Shown piece by piece: positions 1 to 6,697 of a DNA stretch of 15,471 nt; the stretch's first letter is position 1, and every line of letters begins with the position of its first letter. The position numbers were made by a program, and so were the translations under genes. The notes under the pieces are model-generated. The model saw only the letters and a program-made list of their open reading frames with translations, searched no databases and had not been told where the DNA came from. Location of the stretch: the NCBI GenBank assembly GCA_040512755.1, contig JBEVEP010000282.1, forward strand, positions 1 to 15,471, read 5' to 3'. Source of the DNA: JBEVEP01 sp040512755. GTDB taxonomy: Bacteria > Pseudomonadota > Alphaproteobacteria > Rhizobiales > Rhizobiaceae.

Positions 1-65
1 GGAGTATTTCAAGCCGATGCAGCTTCGCGTGTTCGGGCAGTCATTGCTGGTTCCCGAGATAAGGA

Positions 66-884
66 ATGCGAAGGCGATCGCGGAGTGGATCGTCGAAACT
101 GTTGCTGATCTTGCCGCTGCTGGCGGCCTTCGCCTACATCTCGATTGTCGGCCTGATGTATTTTTCCCAGCGCGCGCTCCTCTATCCAGGTGCCGGCGCT
201 TTTCCTGTTCCAGCGCACGCGACTTGGGGCGAGAACATTTCCGTCAGGACGCCCGACGGCGAGACGCTTCATGGACTCTATAGCAGTGGCCTAACCGGCA
301 AGCCGTCGGTGCTGTTCTTTCTCGGAAATGCAGACCGGCCTGACAACTACGGCTTTTTCGCCCAGGCACTGGCTGAACACGGCATTGGCCTGCTGGCGCT
401 TTCCTATCGCGGCTATCCGGGATCGACCGGCTCTCCGAGCGAGGACGGACTATTGATAGACGGCATTGCCGCCTTCGATTGGCTTTCAGCGCATTCCGAT
501 GGCGGGATCGTTGTGCTGGGGCAGTCGTTGGGAAGTGGCGTCGCCGTCAACACGGTCGGGCAAAGGCCGGCGGTCGGTGTTATCCTTGTGTCCCCCTACC
601 TGTCGGTGCGGTCGCTTGCCCAGACCCACTACCCGTTCCTTCCTGTTGCGCTCCTCATCAAAGATCCCTTCCGCTCCGATCTCAAAATAACGAAGGTCAG
701 GCAACCGAAACTGTTCATCCACGGTCGGCGTGACGACATCATCCCGCTGTCTTCGGGCGAGGCGTTGTATAGCATCGCTCTCGAGCCCAAGCAGATGCTG
801 ATCTATGACGGCTCCGGTCACAATGACATTTGGGAAGACATTGTCGGCGACGTGATCCGCTTTGTGGAGGCGCTGAAAACGTAG
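66..884 (+). CDS. Membrane-anchored alpha/beta hydrolase (BEM46/ABHD-like)
   Basis: The product is a 272-residue serine hydrolase of the alpha/beta fold, probably an esterase or thioesterase facing the periplasm; the substrate cannot be told. Residues 1-11 are basic and are followed by a hydrophobic stretch (about 12-33), which looks like an uncleaved signal anchor. The nucleophile elbow GQSLGSG places the catalytic Ser at 154. HGRRDD gives the acid at Asp223, and GSGHND gives His252. The segment SYRGYPGSTGSPSE (about 117-130) is the usual family loop before the elbow. The length matches the family. An in-frame TAA at 60-62 leaves ATG 66 as the natural start. The AAGGA just before it has almost no spacing, so initiation may be weak, or may use a later codon. 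No operon partner is visible: the next + gene is far away. The family assignment is secure; the biological role is unknown. Confidence 0.88.
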   Translation: MRRRSRSGSSKLLLILPLLAAFAYISIVGLMYFSQRALLYPGAGAFPVPAHATWGENISVRTPDGETLHGLYSSGLTGKPSVLFFLGNADRPDNYGFFAQALAEHGIGLLALSYRGYPGSTGSPSEDGLLIDGIAAFDWLSAHSDGGIVVLGQSLGSGVAVNTVGQRPAVGVILVSPYLSVRSLAQTHYPFLPVALLIKDPFRSDLKITKVRQPKLFIHGRRDDIIPLSSGEALYSIALEPKQMLIYDGSGHNDIWEDIVGDVIRFVEALKT

Positions 885-912
885 AGAAGCTTCGTGACGG
901 CAAACAAATGAG

Positions 913-927
913 CTGGTCCGGAACCAG
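913..927 (+). terminator. Short inverted repeat 3' of the hydrolase gene
   Basis: CTGGT-CCGGA-ACCAG is a perfect 5 bp stem beginning 29 bp after the hydrolase stop. There is no T-run after it, so it is only a weak candidate for a transcription end or RNA-stabilising hairpin. Directly downstream, TGGTTTCTGC occurs twice (964-973 and 982-991), 18 bp apart. Confidence 0.3.
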
Positions 928-1070
928 GATGTCCACCTGAACCGGATACTTTGAGACGAATGCTGGTTTCTGCCTTCTGCATGGTTTCTGCAAATCAAGA
1001 AAACTTAGAAAAACCAACAGCCTACCAGAAACCTCATCGGAGGTTGCAGAACTACACTGTCGAAACAGAC

Positions 1071-1130
1071 GCGTTGATACGCGCTGATACAGATCGATAC
1101 AAATTTGGATAAAAATCCCAAAATAGTATC
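1071..1130. repeat. Tandem decamer repeat ending in GATAC, with one inverted copy
   Basis: Three consecutive decamers each end in GATAC (GATAC at 1076-1080, 1086-1090 and 1096-1100). The first two decamers are 9/10 identical (GCGTTGATAC and GCGCTGATAC). An inverted copy, GTATC, lies at 1126-1130, exactly 30 bp after the third. The 1101-1125 interval is very AT-rich and contains GGATAAAAATCC, an imperfect inverted repeat. A 10 bp period puts all sites on one face of the helix, as expected for cooperative protein binding. The stretch lies in the 402 bp spacer (885-1286) between two convergent genes, where an ordinary promoter operator is not expected. Nothing else was recognised in that spacer. 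Confidence 0.55.
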
Positions 1131-1286
1131 ACGCCGGGCTCGGCGCCCCTCGCGAACAGCTTACCCTAAGGGGGAAGGACCCGGAGCGACAGGGCTAACG
1201 TAACGTAAGGTGAAGTTGCATCGGTCAACAAACCGAACGAGCACAGCTCGCGACGTGCCACTTTCCGTTTTCCAGAGCCGAAGCGT

Positions 1287-1475
1287 TCAGTTGATCGTGT
1301 CTTCTTGGGCCGGCTTGGTGTTCTCGCCGAGCCTCAACAGCGCGGCCTTCAGCAGACGCTTGAGTTCCGCATTTTCCTCGAGCAGCCGGTCAATGACCTC
1401 GCCCTGGTATCCCATTGTGACCAAGGACTCCCCCAGGGCGTTGAAGAAGTGAACGGGGTCCACCTTGCGGATCAT
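1287..1475 (-). CDS. Small hypothetical protein with a coiled coil (62 aa)
   Basis: I do not recognise this 62-residue protein. Its middle part (about residues 25-50, including EVIDRLLEENAELKRLL) has regular leucine/isoleucine heptads with charged flanking residues, typical of a short coiled coil or leucine zipper, so it may oligomerise or act as a small partner protein. It is acidic-amphipathic, with no signal peptide, membrane segment or zinc site. The ATG has a good upstream GAGGAAAG ribosome-binding site. Its start overlaps the stop of a 44-codon ORF upstream by ATGA, which suggests translational coupling. The run of sensible amphipathic sequence, the ribosome-binding site and the overlap argue that it is real. 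The function is unknown. Confidence 0.55.
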   Translation of the reverse strand: MIRKVDPVHFFNALGESLVTMGYQGEVIDRLLEENAELKRLLKAALLRLGENTKPAQEDTIN

Positions 1476-1606
1476 GGTCTTTCCTCATCGACAGCTTGCG
1501 GCACCGCCGGCGCCGGCATGGATAGCCTGCCGGCATCGAACAAGCCTTTCCCTTCGTCGCGCAGATGATGCAGCAGGTTCATTTCCCTGTCCGAGAGGCG
1601 GATCAC
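1472..1606 (-). CDS. Tiny ORF (44 codons) translationally coupled to the 62-aa gene
   Basis: This is a 44-codon frame read from GTG 1606. An in-frame TAA lies 6 nt before the GTG, so the frame cannot start further upstream. The product begins VIRLSDREMNLLHHLRDEG, a plausible amphipathic helix, then becomes Pro/Ala-rich and ends DEERP. The TGA overlaps the ATG of the 62-aa gene (ATGA). No clear ribosome-binding site precedes the GTG; an internal ATG at codon 9 is an alternative with a GGGAA placed too close. It could be a real leader or small subunit, or a remnant of a longer gene. It is not recognised. Confidence 0.35.
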   Translation of the reverse strand: MIRLSDREMNLLHHLRDEGKGLFDAGRLSMPAPAVPQAVDEERP

Positions 1607-1981
1607 ACAGCGTTAGCGGCACCTAGACCAATTGAGCTTGTCCGCTGGCACTCGCCGTCGCCCTAGGGAAGAGGGTTGAACCGAAGCGACCGAATGAGAA
1701 GGTGAGCGGTCATCCGAGGTGGGCGTGACTGCGTGAGCCTTTGATATCACGAGCGCAGCTCCGCCGGCAGAGCATCCCGCTCCTGTCAGGTGTCCAGGTT
1801 AGCAGTGCGGCCAAAGACCTCCTGAACCTGCGCGCCAGCATGTCGGTGGCGGGCTGACGCGGCTCGCGCGCTCTCAGCATGAGGTAACGGCACACGGGGC
1901 ACAGAACATCCGCCCACCAGGGCCGCGCGGTGCCTTGATGGTCCGGCGCGTGTCTGAGTGGGCAAGAGGATTCCCTTCGCT
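1607..1981. other. Intergenic stretch, no convincing gene
   Basis: These 375 bp separate the small-ORF pair from the P450 stop. A minus-strand frame entering from inside the P450 gene stays open to 1710 and includes a CPVCR segment, but it has no independent start or ribosome-binding site and looks like a shadow frame. TGTCCGCT (1639-1646) and AGCGGTCAT (1705-1713) resemble, imperfectly, the ends of the intergenic repeats seen elsewhere in the window. No terminator or RNA gene was recognised. Confidence 0.4.
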
Positions 1982-3343
1982 TCAGATCCGCTTCACCTCG
2001 AGCCGCACGCCAATGTCGGGCCGGACAGTCATGGCCATGGTCGGCATCGGCAAGGAATTTGGCCCCAGCTCGAAGCGGAAGCGCGCGACTAGTGTGGCCA
2101 GGATGATGTGTGCCTGCATCATTGCAAAGTTTGCGCCGACGCAAACGCGCGGTCCCGCGCCGAAAGGAAGATAAAGATAGCGATCGCGAGCGCGGACGGC
2201 CTCCGGCGAAAACCGGTCGGGGTCAAACTCATCCGGACGCTCCCACCACATCTGATGCCGATGCAGTGCGTAGATTGGCAGGAACAGCACGTCGTTAGGC
2301 AGAATCTCCCGGCCGCCGAGGGTGTCGGCTTCCCGGACATTGCGCGCCAGCATGCCGACCGGGGGGTAAAGACGCATGGCCTCTTCGATCACCTGCTTAA
2401 CGTAGGGCGTCGCTTCCATGTGATCGGCGCCCGCAGCCGAATCTCCCAGGGCCGCACAAGCTTCCACTCGAGCCCGCTCCTGCGCCTCTGGATGCAGAGC
2501 CAGAAGCAGCAGCGACCACGCCAGCGCAAGCGCCGTCGTTTCGTGGCCGGCAACGATGAAGAACTGCATGTTGTGCAGAAGATCCGTCGGTGACATGCGC
2601 CTGCCGGTCTCCGGATCCTCAGCCTTCAGCATATGGTCGAGGAGGTCGTCCGCGCCGCCGGCTGCCTCCTGTCGCCGCGCTTCTATGGCTCGGGCTACCA
2701 TGCGGTGCATGGTTCGAACCGCGCCGAGACTGAGCAGCTCCCCGGGCCGGGGGAACCAGTTCGGCACGCGAAGAAAGTCGAGCAGGGACGCCTTCCCAGC
2801 GGTCTCGAAATACCTGACGATGGCGTGGCTGTAAGCGTCAGCGTCGAAGTGCCCGCGGCCAGACAAAGCCACTTCGCAGATGACGTCAAAGGTGGCCGAC
2901 TGCATCTCCTCGACTAACTCGGGATTCTTGCCACTATCCATGAGCCGCTGAGCCGCCCGCTCGGCTGTTGCGGTCATCACCGGCGCCAGTGCCGTTACGT
3001 TGCGCTGCGCGAACACCGGCGCGACAGCTCTTCGCTGCCAGCGCCATGCGTCGCCTTCCGAGGTGAACAGGCTGTCGCCAACGGCGGGGCGCAGCATGCG
3101 CAGCATCACCTCCGATTTTGGATAATTCTCGATGTTGTCGAGAAGAACGCGGCGAAGCGCCCCCGGATCCTGCACCATATGCCAGCGCGCGCCCATGCGC
3201 CCCGACACCATCGGCTGGCGGTAAGCAAGGTCCGGGATGAGTTCCAGCACATTGCGCCGGGCGGCTCGGATGGATTGTAGGATGGAGAGAGGGCGCGTTG
3301 GCGGCGCAACGGTCGGTGGCAAGACCTTGGCTGTGTCCAGCAT
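1982..3343 (-). CDS. Cytochrome P450 monooxygenase
   Basis: The product is a 453-residue haem-thiolate monooxygenase. All hallmark motifs are present: WRWQRR in the C-helix region, the I-helix oxygen-activation motif AGHETT (265-270, acid Glu268 and Thr269), the K-helix ExxR (Glu321 to Arg324), and the haem loop PFGAGPRVCVGAN with ligand Cys401. There is no N-terminal membrane anchor, so it is soluble. It is longer than class I bacterial P450s (about 400-420) and closer in size and motif style to the CYP4/CYP102-like group. ATG 3343 is chosen because TTGAGG sits about 9 nt upstream; the frame can be read 5 codons further to a TTG, but that would lie inside the ribosome-binding site. No ferredoxin or reductase gene is adjacent, so electrons must come from elsewhere. 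The substrate is unknown, and none of the neighbours of the rhizobial gibberellin P450 operon is seen here. Confidence 0.93.
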   Translation of the reverse strand: MLDTAKVLPPTVAPPTRPLSILQSIRAARRNVLELIPDLAYRQPMVSGRMGARWHMVQDPGALRRVLLDNIENYPKSEVMLRMLRPAVGDSLFTSEGDAWRWQRRAVAPVFAQRNVTALAPVMTATAERAAQRLMDSGKNPELVEEMQSATFDVICEVALSGRGHFDADAYSHAIVRYFETAGKASLLDFLRVPNWFPRPGELLSLGAVRTMHRMVARAIEARRQEAAGGADDLLDHMLKAEDPETGRRMSPTDLLHNMQFFIVAGHETTALALAWSLLLLALHPEAQERARVEACAALGDSAAGADHMEATPYVKQVIEEAMRLYPPVGMLARNVREADTLGGREILPNDVLFLPIYALHRHQMWWERPDEFDPDRFSPEAVRARDRYLYLPFGAGPRVCVGANFAMMQAHIILATLVARFRFELGPNSLPMPTMAMTVRPDIGVRLEVKRI

Positions 3344-3626
3344 ATTCGAGCACCTCAATTTGTGACTGGCGTCTCGGTAAGAAGACGCGGTTTTTCGCCC
3401 AAGTCCGGAGTTAGGAGCGACAGGTGCGGCTGGGTCACGAGCTGCCAGAACCTCTCAGGGAGAGCGCGACGCTATGACGAAGACTACCAACATTGTTCAC
3501 AGTCGTCAGCCGACGAGTGGGTGCCACGCCGACGTGTCCCCTGAAACGCCTCAGCGTGCGCGCTGAACGATGCGCTGCATATACAGTCCGGGATGTTCCA
3601 GAGTCCGCCATGCGCCACTTCCAGAC

Positions 3627-4538
3627 CTAGCTTGAAGGCGTCGGCAAGGTCGCGTCCTGAAGGCCGTCGACGAGGCAGTCGGCGAGGCCGCGTGCAATTG
3701 AGCCATCGGGGTCAAGGGAAGGATTGAATATTGTGACGGTGACGCCCATCAGCTTGCCGGTCGCACAAGCCGCGCGCAAAACGTTACGAGCATTTTCGAA
3801 ACTAAAGCCGTCGTCCATTCGATAGTCGACAGCCGGCATGATGGCATCGGCCAGAACATCGGCGTCGAAATGCACGAAGAACCCTTTCAGCGGCGGCGCA
3901 GCAAGCCGGCCGAGCGCCTCGTTGAGGGATAGGCCGAAGCCGCGTGAGCGGATGTCGGTCAGTGACCTCACGTCGATGCCACTCTTGCGCACGTCCTGCG
4001 AGCCGGCCTCGATGGCAAGAACCTCGTCACGGAAGCCGAAAAGAACCGCGTCTTGGGGCTCGATGTACGGTGAAAGCCCGAAGATGTTGGAGAGAAGCGG
4101 ATGGCTCGCTCCCGTCACAACGGCGAGATCCATGTCAGCAACCTCGCCGGTCGAGGATTCATGTGGGCCGTAATAATCTGCATGTCCGTCCATGAAAAGT
4201 AGGCCGTACCGGCCCTTGCCCTTCAGTCCGAGCGTCGCGCCAATAAGGATCGAACAGTCCCCGCCAAGAACGATTGGCGTTGCGTCCTTGACCCATTCGG
4301 CGCGTAAGGTCGCAGCAAGCTGCGATGAATAGGTAGCGATTGCTGGACCGTTCAAGAAGCCGGTTTCAGGGTCCCGTTCCTTCGAATAATCCGGCGGAGC
4401 CAACCGTGAGCCCTGCCGAGCAGATAATCGTTCCAGCAGGCCGTGTGCCTTCAACGCCTCGGGCAATCTCTCGATGCCGCTCTCCCGAAGTCCCAGTGGC
4501 GATGGCGCGTCGATGATGACGTAGGATGCAATTGTCAT
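3627..4538 (-). CDS. Arginase/agmatinase-family ureohydrolase
   Basis: The product is a 303-residue member of the binuclear-Mn ureohydrolase family, which hydrolyses guanidino compounds (arginine, agmatine, guanidinobutyrate, formiminoglutamate). The metal motifs are LGGDCS (92-96), DGHAD (Asp117, His119, Asp121) and DAD (Asp225, Asp227). The first ligand is His in classical enzymes (GGDH), but here it is Cys95. I believe a distinct 'arginase family' subgroup carries GGDC, so this may be a natural variant rather than a mutation, but the substrate and even ureohydrolase activity are uncertain. The ATG is preceded by AAGGA at about 9 nt. The gene lies upstream of the P450 on the same strand, with a 283 bp gap, so co-transcription is possible but not implied. 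The region 3344-3626 shows no credible gene. Confidence 0.85.
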   Translation of the reverse strand: MTIASYVIIDAPSPLGLRESGIERLPEALKAHGLLERLSARQGSRLAPPDYSKERDPETGFLNGPAIATYSSQLAATLRAEWVKDATPIVLGGDCSILIGATLGLKGKGRYGLLFMDGHADYYGPHESSTGEVADMDLAVVTGASHPLLSNIFGLSPYIEPQDAVLFGFRDEVLAIEAGSQDVRKSGIDVRSLTDIRSRGFGLSLNEALGRLAAPPLKGFFVHFDADVLADAIMPAVDYRMDDGFSFENARNVLRAACATGKLMGVTVTIFNPSLDPDGSIARGLADCLVDGLQDATLPTPSS

Positions 4539-4729
4539 GGCAGAGCGTCCTTGAATTTGTTCGAAAGCGCACTGTCGACAGCGATCGGTTTGCGGCGCAT
4601 GGCCGCCCGGGAACGCTTTTTTAGAATGCTCTCCCTATGTTTCGTTTCAACGTTCGCTGAGATCGCGCCATCAACCTGCGTCGACGTTTGAGATCGACTA
4701 TCAGCGCGATCCGGTGACCTTGTTGGCAT
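4535..4729 (-). CDS. Possible small ORF filling the PNPOx-arginase gap (64 aa)
   Basis: A 64-codon frame begins at ATG 4729, 4 nt after the stop of the PNPOx-like gene. It ends in a TGA overlapping the ATG of the arginase-family gene (ATGA). The product is basic and Ser/Arg-rich (MPTRSPDRADSRSQTS... ending SNKFKDALP), with no recognised domain. There is no good ribosome-binding site. The exact fit between its neighbours suggests coupling, but composition and lack of motif make chance likely. It is kept as a low-confidence candidate. Confidence 0.2.
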   Translation of the reverse strand: MPTRSPDRADSRSQTSTQVDGAISANVETKHRESILKKRSRAAMRRKPIAVDSALSNKFKDALP

Positions 4730-4733
4730 CGCT

Positions 4734-5372
4734 TTAAGTTGCGGGCCCGACCGTGCCGCCAGCAAGTTGCTGTCGCAGCCGTTTGTTCTCGGCTTCCAGC
4801 TCTACAACACGCTGGCGTACCGGCGCCAGAGCATCTGCAAGCTCTGGCTCACTGAAGCGTGGCGTGATGTGCTGAGGGCAGTTCCAGTCGAACGCCTTCA
4901 GGTGAACAAGCAAGGCGCGTTCAGCTTTCGCCCTGTAACCGGGTATGGCGAGGCGTTCCGCGAGTTCGGGGTGATCGACCAGGCTGCACGCCTCGACATG
5001 CCCGTACATCTTCAGCCGTCGGCGCCCGGGATAGTCCATGAAGATCAAGGCGGCGCGGTCGTTGGCCGCCAGATTGCCAACGGAAATGTACTGCCGGTTA
5101 CCCCGGTAGTCGGCGAATGCCATGGTCCTGTCATCCAGTATGTGGAGAAATCCGGGCGGTCCGCCGCGGTGCTGCACATACGGCCAACTGTTCTCCGAGA
5201 CGGTCGCCATGTAGAAGCTGTCGCGGGACCGGATGAACGCAACCTCGGCATCCGTAAGACGGCCGAAAGCCCGGCTACCCTGGAAACCGGACCAGTACTC
5301 CGCGCTGCCGTTCGCAGCCTGTGCGGCCTGTACGCTCTGCGTCGATGCGATGTCGAGGAATCCGTAGGCCAT
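4734..5372 (-). CDS. Pyridoxamine 5'-phosphate oxidase-fold flavoprotein
   Basis: The product is a 212-residue protein of the PNPOx-like split-barrel family, expected to bind FMN (or F420/haem in some relatives) and act as a small cytoplasmic oxidoreductase. The core spans about residues 38-165: DSFYMATVSENSWPYVQHRG, then FADYRGNRQYISVGNL, then ALIFMDYPGRRRLKMYGHVE, the usual strand pattern with basic residues for the flavin phosphate. The tail (about 183-204, VRQRVVELEAENKRLRQQL) is a clear coiled coil, which would give dimerisation beyond the barrel. AAGGAGG lies 6 nt before the ATG, a very strong ribosome-binding site. It is divergent from a LysR gene, its likely regulator. It is not the biosynthetic PdxH, judging by sequence style and context; the physiological substrate is unknown. 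Confidence 0.85.
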   Translation of the reverse strand: MAYGFLDIASTQSVQAAQAANGSAEYWSGFQGSRAFGRLTDAEVAFIRSRDSFYMATVSENSWPYVQHRGGPPGFLHILDDRTMAFADYRGNRQYISVGNLAANDRAALIFMDYPGRRRLKMYGHVEACSLVDHPELAERLAIPGYRAKAERALLVHLKAFDWNCPQHITPRFSEPELADALAPVRQRVVELEAENKRLRQQLAGGTVGPAT

Positions 5373-5468
5373 AGCTGCCTCCTTTGCTGCTTCCGAATGC
5401 TAGCCCCTGTCAAATGCGCGCATAATCCTCTAATCTTGGAACGCGACCTCTCGGAAAGTGGAAGGACT
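5373..5468. promoter_or_regulatory. Divergent promoter/operator region between PNPOx and LysR genes
   Basis: These 96 bp must hold promoters for both genes. The perfect palindrome ATGCGCGCAT (5414-5423) is the best operator candidate for the LysR protein. On the minus strand a consensus-like TTGACA (complement of 5408-5413) abuts it and could be the -35 of the flavoprotein gene, though no good -10 is seen at 17 bp. GGAAGGA before ATG 5469 is the LysR ribosome-binding site. Confidence 0.45.
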
Positions 5469-6410
5469 ATGGATCGCCTTGACGCAATGTCCCTGCTGGT
5501 CGCGTCGGTCGAAGAAGGCAGCTTCTCAGCCGCTGGCCGCAAGCTCGGCGTCCCTCTGCCGACTGTCAGCCGCAAGATCGCCGAATTGGAAGCTCACCTG
5601 AAGACGCGGCTTCTGGTTCGTTCGACGCGGAACTTGTCCTTGACCGAAGCGGGCATCGCCTATCTCGCCGCCTGCAGGCGCATCCTCGAACAGATTAATG
5701 ACGCCGAAACCCAGGCATCGGGCGAGTACATCATCCCGCGCGGGGAACTGACCCTGACCGCTCCAATCGTCTTCGGCAGGCTTCACGTCCTGCCAGTGGT
5801 CGGTGAGTTTCTGAACCAGTTCAACGAGATCAATGTTCGCATGATCCTATCGGACCGCAACGTCAATCTCGTCGACGACCAGATCGACGTTGCTCTACGG
5901 ATCGGCGAGTTGCCTGACAGCGCCCTGGTCGCAACGCGCGTTGGATCGATCCGGCGCGTGGTCTGCGGCAGTCCGGCCTATTTCGCTGCCCATGGCACCC
6001 CGAAGACTCCGCAAGACCTCGTCGACCACATGTGCGTGACGTTTTCCGCCATTTCGTCCGGCTTGTCGTGGACCTTCACTTCCAAGAGCGGCAAGTACGT
6101 GACCGCTGTCCGGCCAGTATGCAGGCTGAACATCAACACAGCCGAGTCGGCGATCGACGCGGCGACCGCGGGTGTCGGTCTCACCAACGTTCTGTCCTAC
6201 CAGGTCACGCAGGCGGTTCACGATGGCAGGCTCAGGATCGTTCTGGAAGATTACGAGCCGGACCCGATCCCGGTGCATCTCATCCATGCCGGACGGAACC
6301 TGCTGCCGCTGAAGATGCGAAGCTTCCTCGAATTCGCGGCGCCGCGCCTCAGGAAGTCGCTGGCGCGGGAGCAGGAGAAGCTTGTTGCGCCGACGACAGA
6401 CCGTCCGTAG
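5469..6410 (+). CDS. LysR-family transcriptional regulator
   Basis: The product is a 313-residue LysR-type regulator. The N-terminal winged helix-turn-helix spans about residues 3-62 (MSLLVASVEEGSFSAAGRKL, then VSRKIAELEAHLKTRLLVRS, LSLTEAG), followed by the linker helix and an effector-binding domain (about 92-296). It resembles the CrgA/PecT-like group, often linked to oxidoreductase genes. The frame stays open far upstream, antisense to the flavoprotein gene, but ATG 5469 is chosen because the family begins exactly at MDRLDAM and GGAAGGA lies just before it. Divergent placement against the PNPOx-like gene suggests that it controls that gene and itself. The inducer is unknown. Confidence 0.93.
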   Translation: MDRLDAMSLLVASVEEGSFSAAGRKLGVPLPTVSRKIAELEAHLKTRLLVRSTRNLSLTEAGIAYLAACRRILEQINDAETQASGEYIIPRGELTLTAPIVFGRLHVLPVVGEFLNQFNEINVRMILSDRNVNLVDDQIDVALRIGELPDSALVATRVGSIRRVVCGSPAYFAAHGTPKTPQDLVDHMCVTFSAISSGLSWTFTSKSGKYVTAVRPVCRLNINTAESAIDAATAGVGLTNVLSYQVTQAVHDGRLRIVLEDYEPDPIPVHLIHAGRNLLPLKMRSFLEFAAPRLRKSLAREQEKLVAPTTDRP

Positions 6411-6489
6411 CGGCGGAATAGCCTCGATCCGGCGCTGTCGTCGGGCGGATAACTCCAAATCCATGGCAGCACGTGCTGGAGGCTCGGGT

Positions 6490-6568
6490 CTCTCGCCTGG
6501 CGAGAGGCGATGTCCCGTCTTCGGGGACTATTTGCCGCCACCATGTCCTGCCGCGTGTAACGCGCGGC
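6490..6568. terminator. Three consecutive GC-rich hairpins after the LysR gene
   Basis: Three inverted repeats follow one another: CTCTCGCC-T-GGCGAGAG (6490-6506, 8 bp arms), GTCCC...GGGAC (6512-6528) and GCCGCG...CGCGGC (6550-6568). The first starts 80 bp after the LysR stop. None has a strong T-run. They may end transcription, stabilise RNA, or, in the first case, be an operator. Confidence 0.4.
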
Positions 6569-6647
6569 GCGACCGCCAATTTGGGGTCATGGCTCGTGTC
6601 GGCGGGGCCGGCTGTGTTATTTTCCATCCATGTGAGTAGAATCCAAA

Positions 6648-6659
6648 GCGGATATCCGC
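6648..6659. promoter_or_regulatory. Perfect 12 bp palindrome upstream of the GST gene
   Basis: GCGGATATCCGC is a perfect palindrome whose end lies 38 bp before the GST start codon, just where a repressor site would overlap the promoter or leader. It may be recognised by a dimeric regulator; neither the nearby LysR nor any other protein can be assigned to it from sequence. Confidence 0.4.
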
Positions 6660-6697
6660 ATCCTAGCAATAAAGAATACAACAAAAGGAAAGCGCAA

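Noticed and set aside
1710..2144. Minus-strand frame with a CPVCR segment, a possible ferredoxin or zinc protein partner of the P450
   Set aside because: Half of it is a shadow of the P450 C-terminus, there is no independent start or ribosome-binding site, and cysteine spacing fits no ferredoxin.
2711..2720. GGTTCGAACC, resembling a tRNA T-arm
   Set aside because: It lies inside the P450 coding sequence on the opposite strand, with no acceptor, D or anticodon arm around it.
3362..3544. Plus-strand 60-codon frame in the P450-arginase spacer
   Set aside because: Basic, low-complexity product without ribosome-binding site or recognisable motif.
4600..4630. GC stem followed by a T6 run, resembling an intrinsic terminator
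   Set aside because: The T-run is about 10 nt from the stem and on the + strand, where no gene ends nearby.
4767..5468. Upstream extension of the LysR frame (234 codons)
   Set aside because: It is antisense to the PNPOx-like gene, shows no domain, and the LysR family starts exactly at ATG 5469, which has its own ribosome-binding site.
5895..6464. Minus-strand 189-codon frame
   Set aside because: It is fully antisense to the LysR gene; arginine-rich composition typical of a shadow frame in GC-rich DNA.
6473..6697. Upstream extension of the GST frame
   Set aside because: It passes through three GC hairpins and a palindrome; the GST fold starts at MLLYNANLSP, directly after a good ribosome-binding site.
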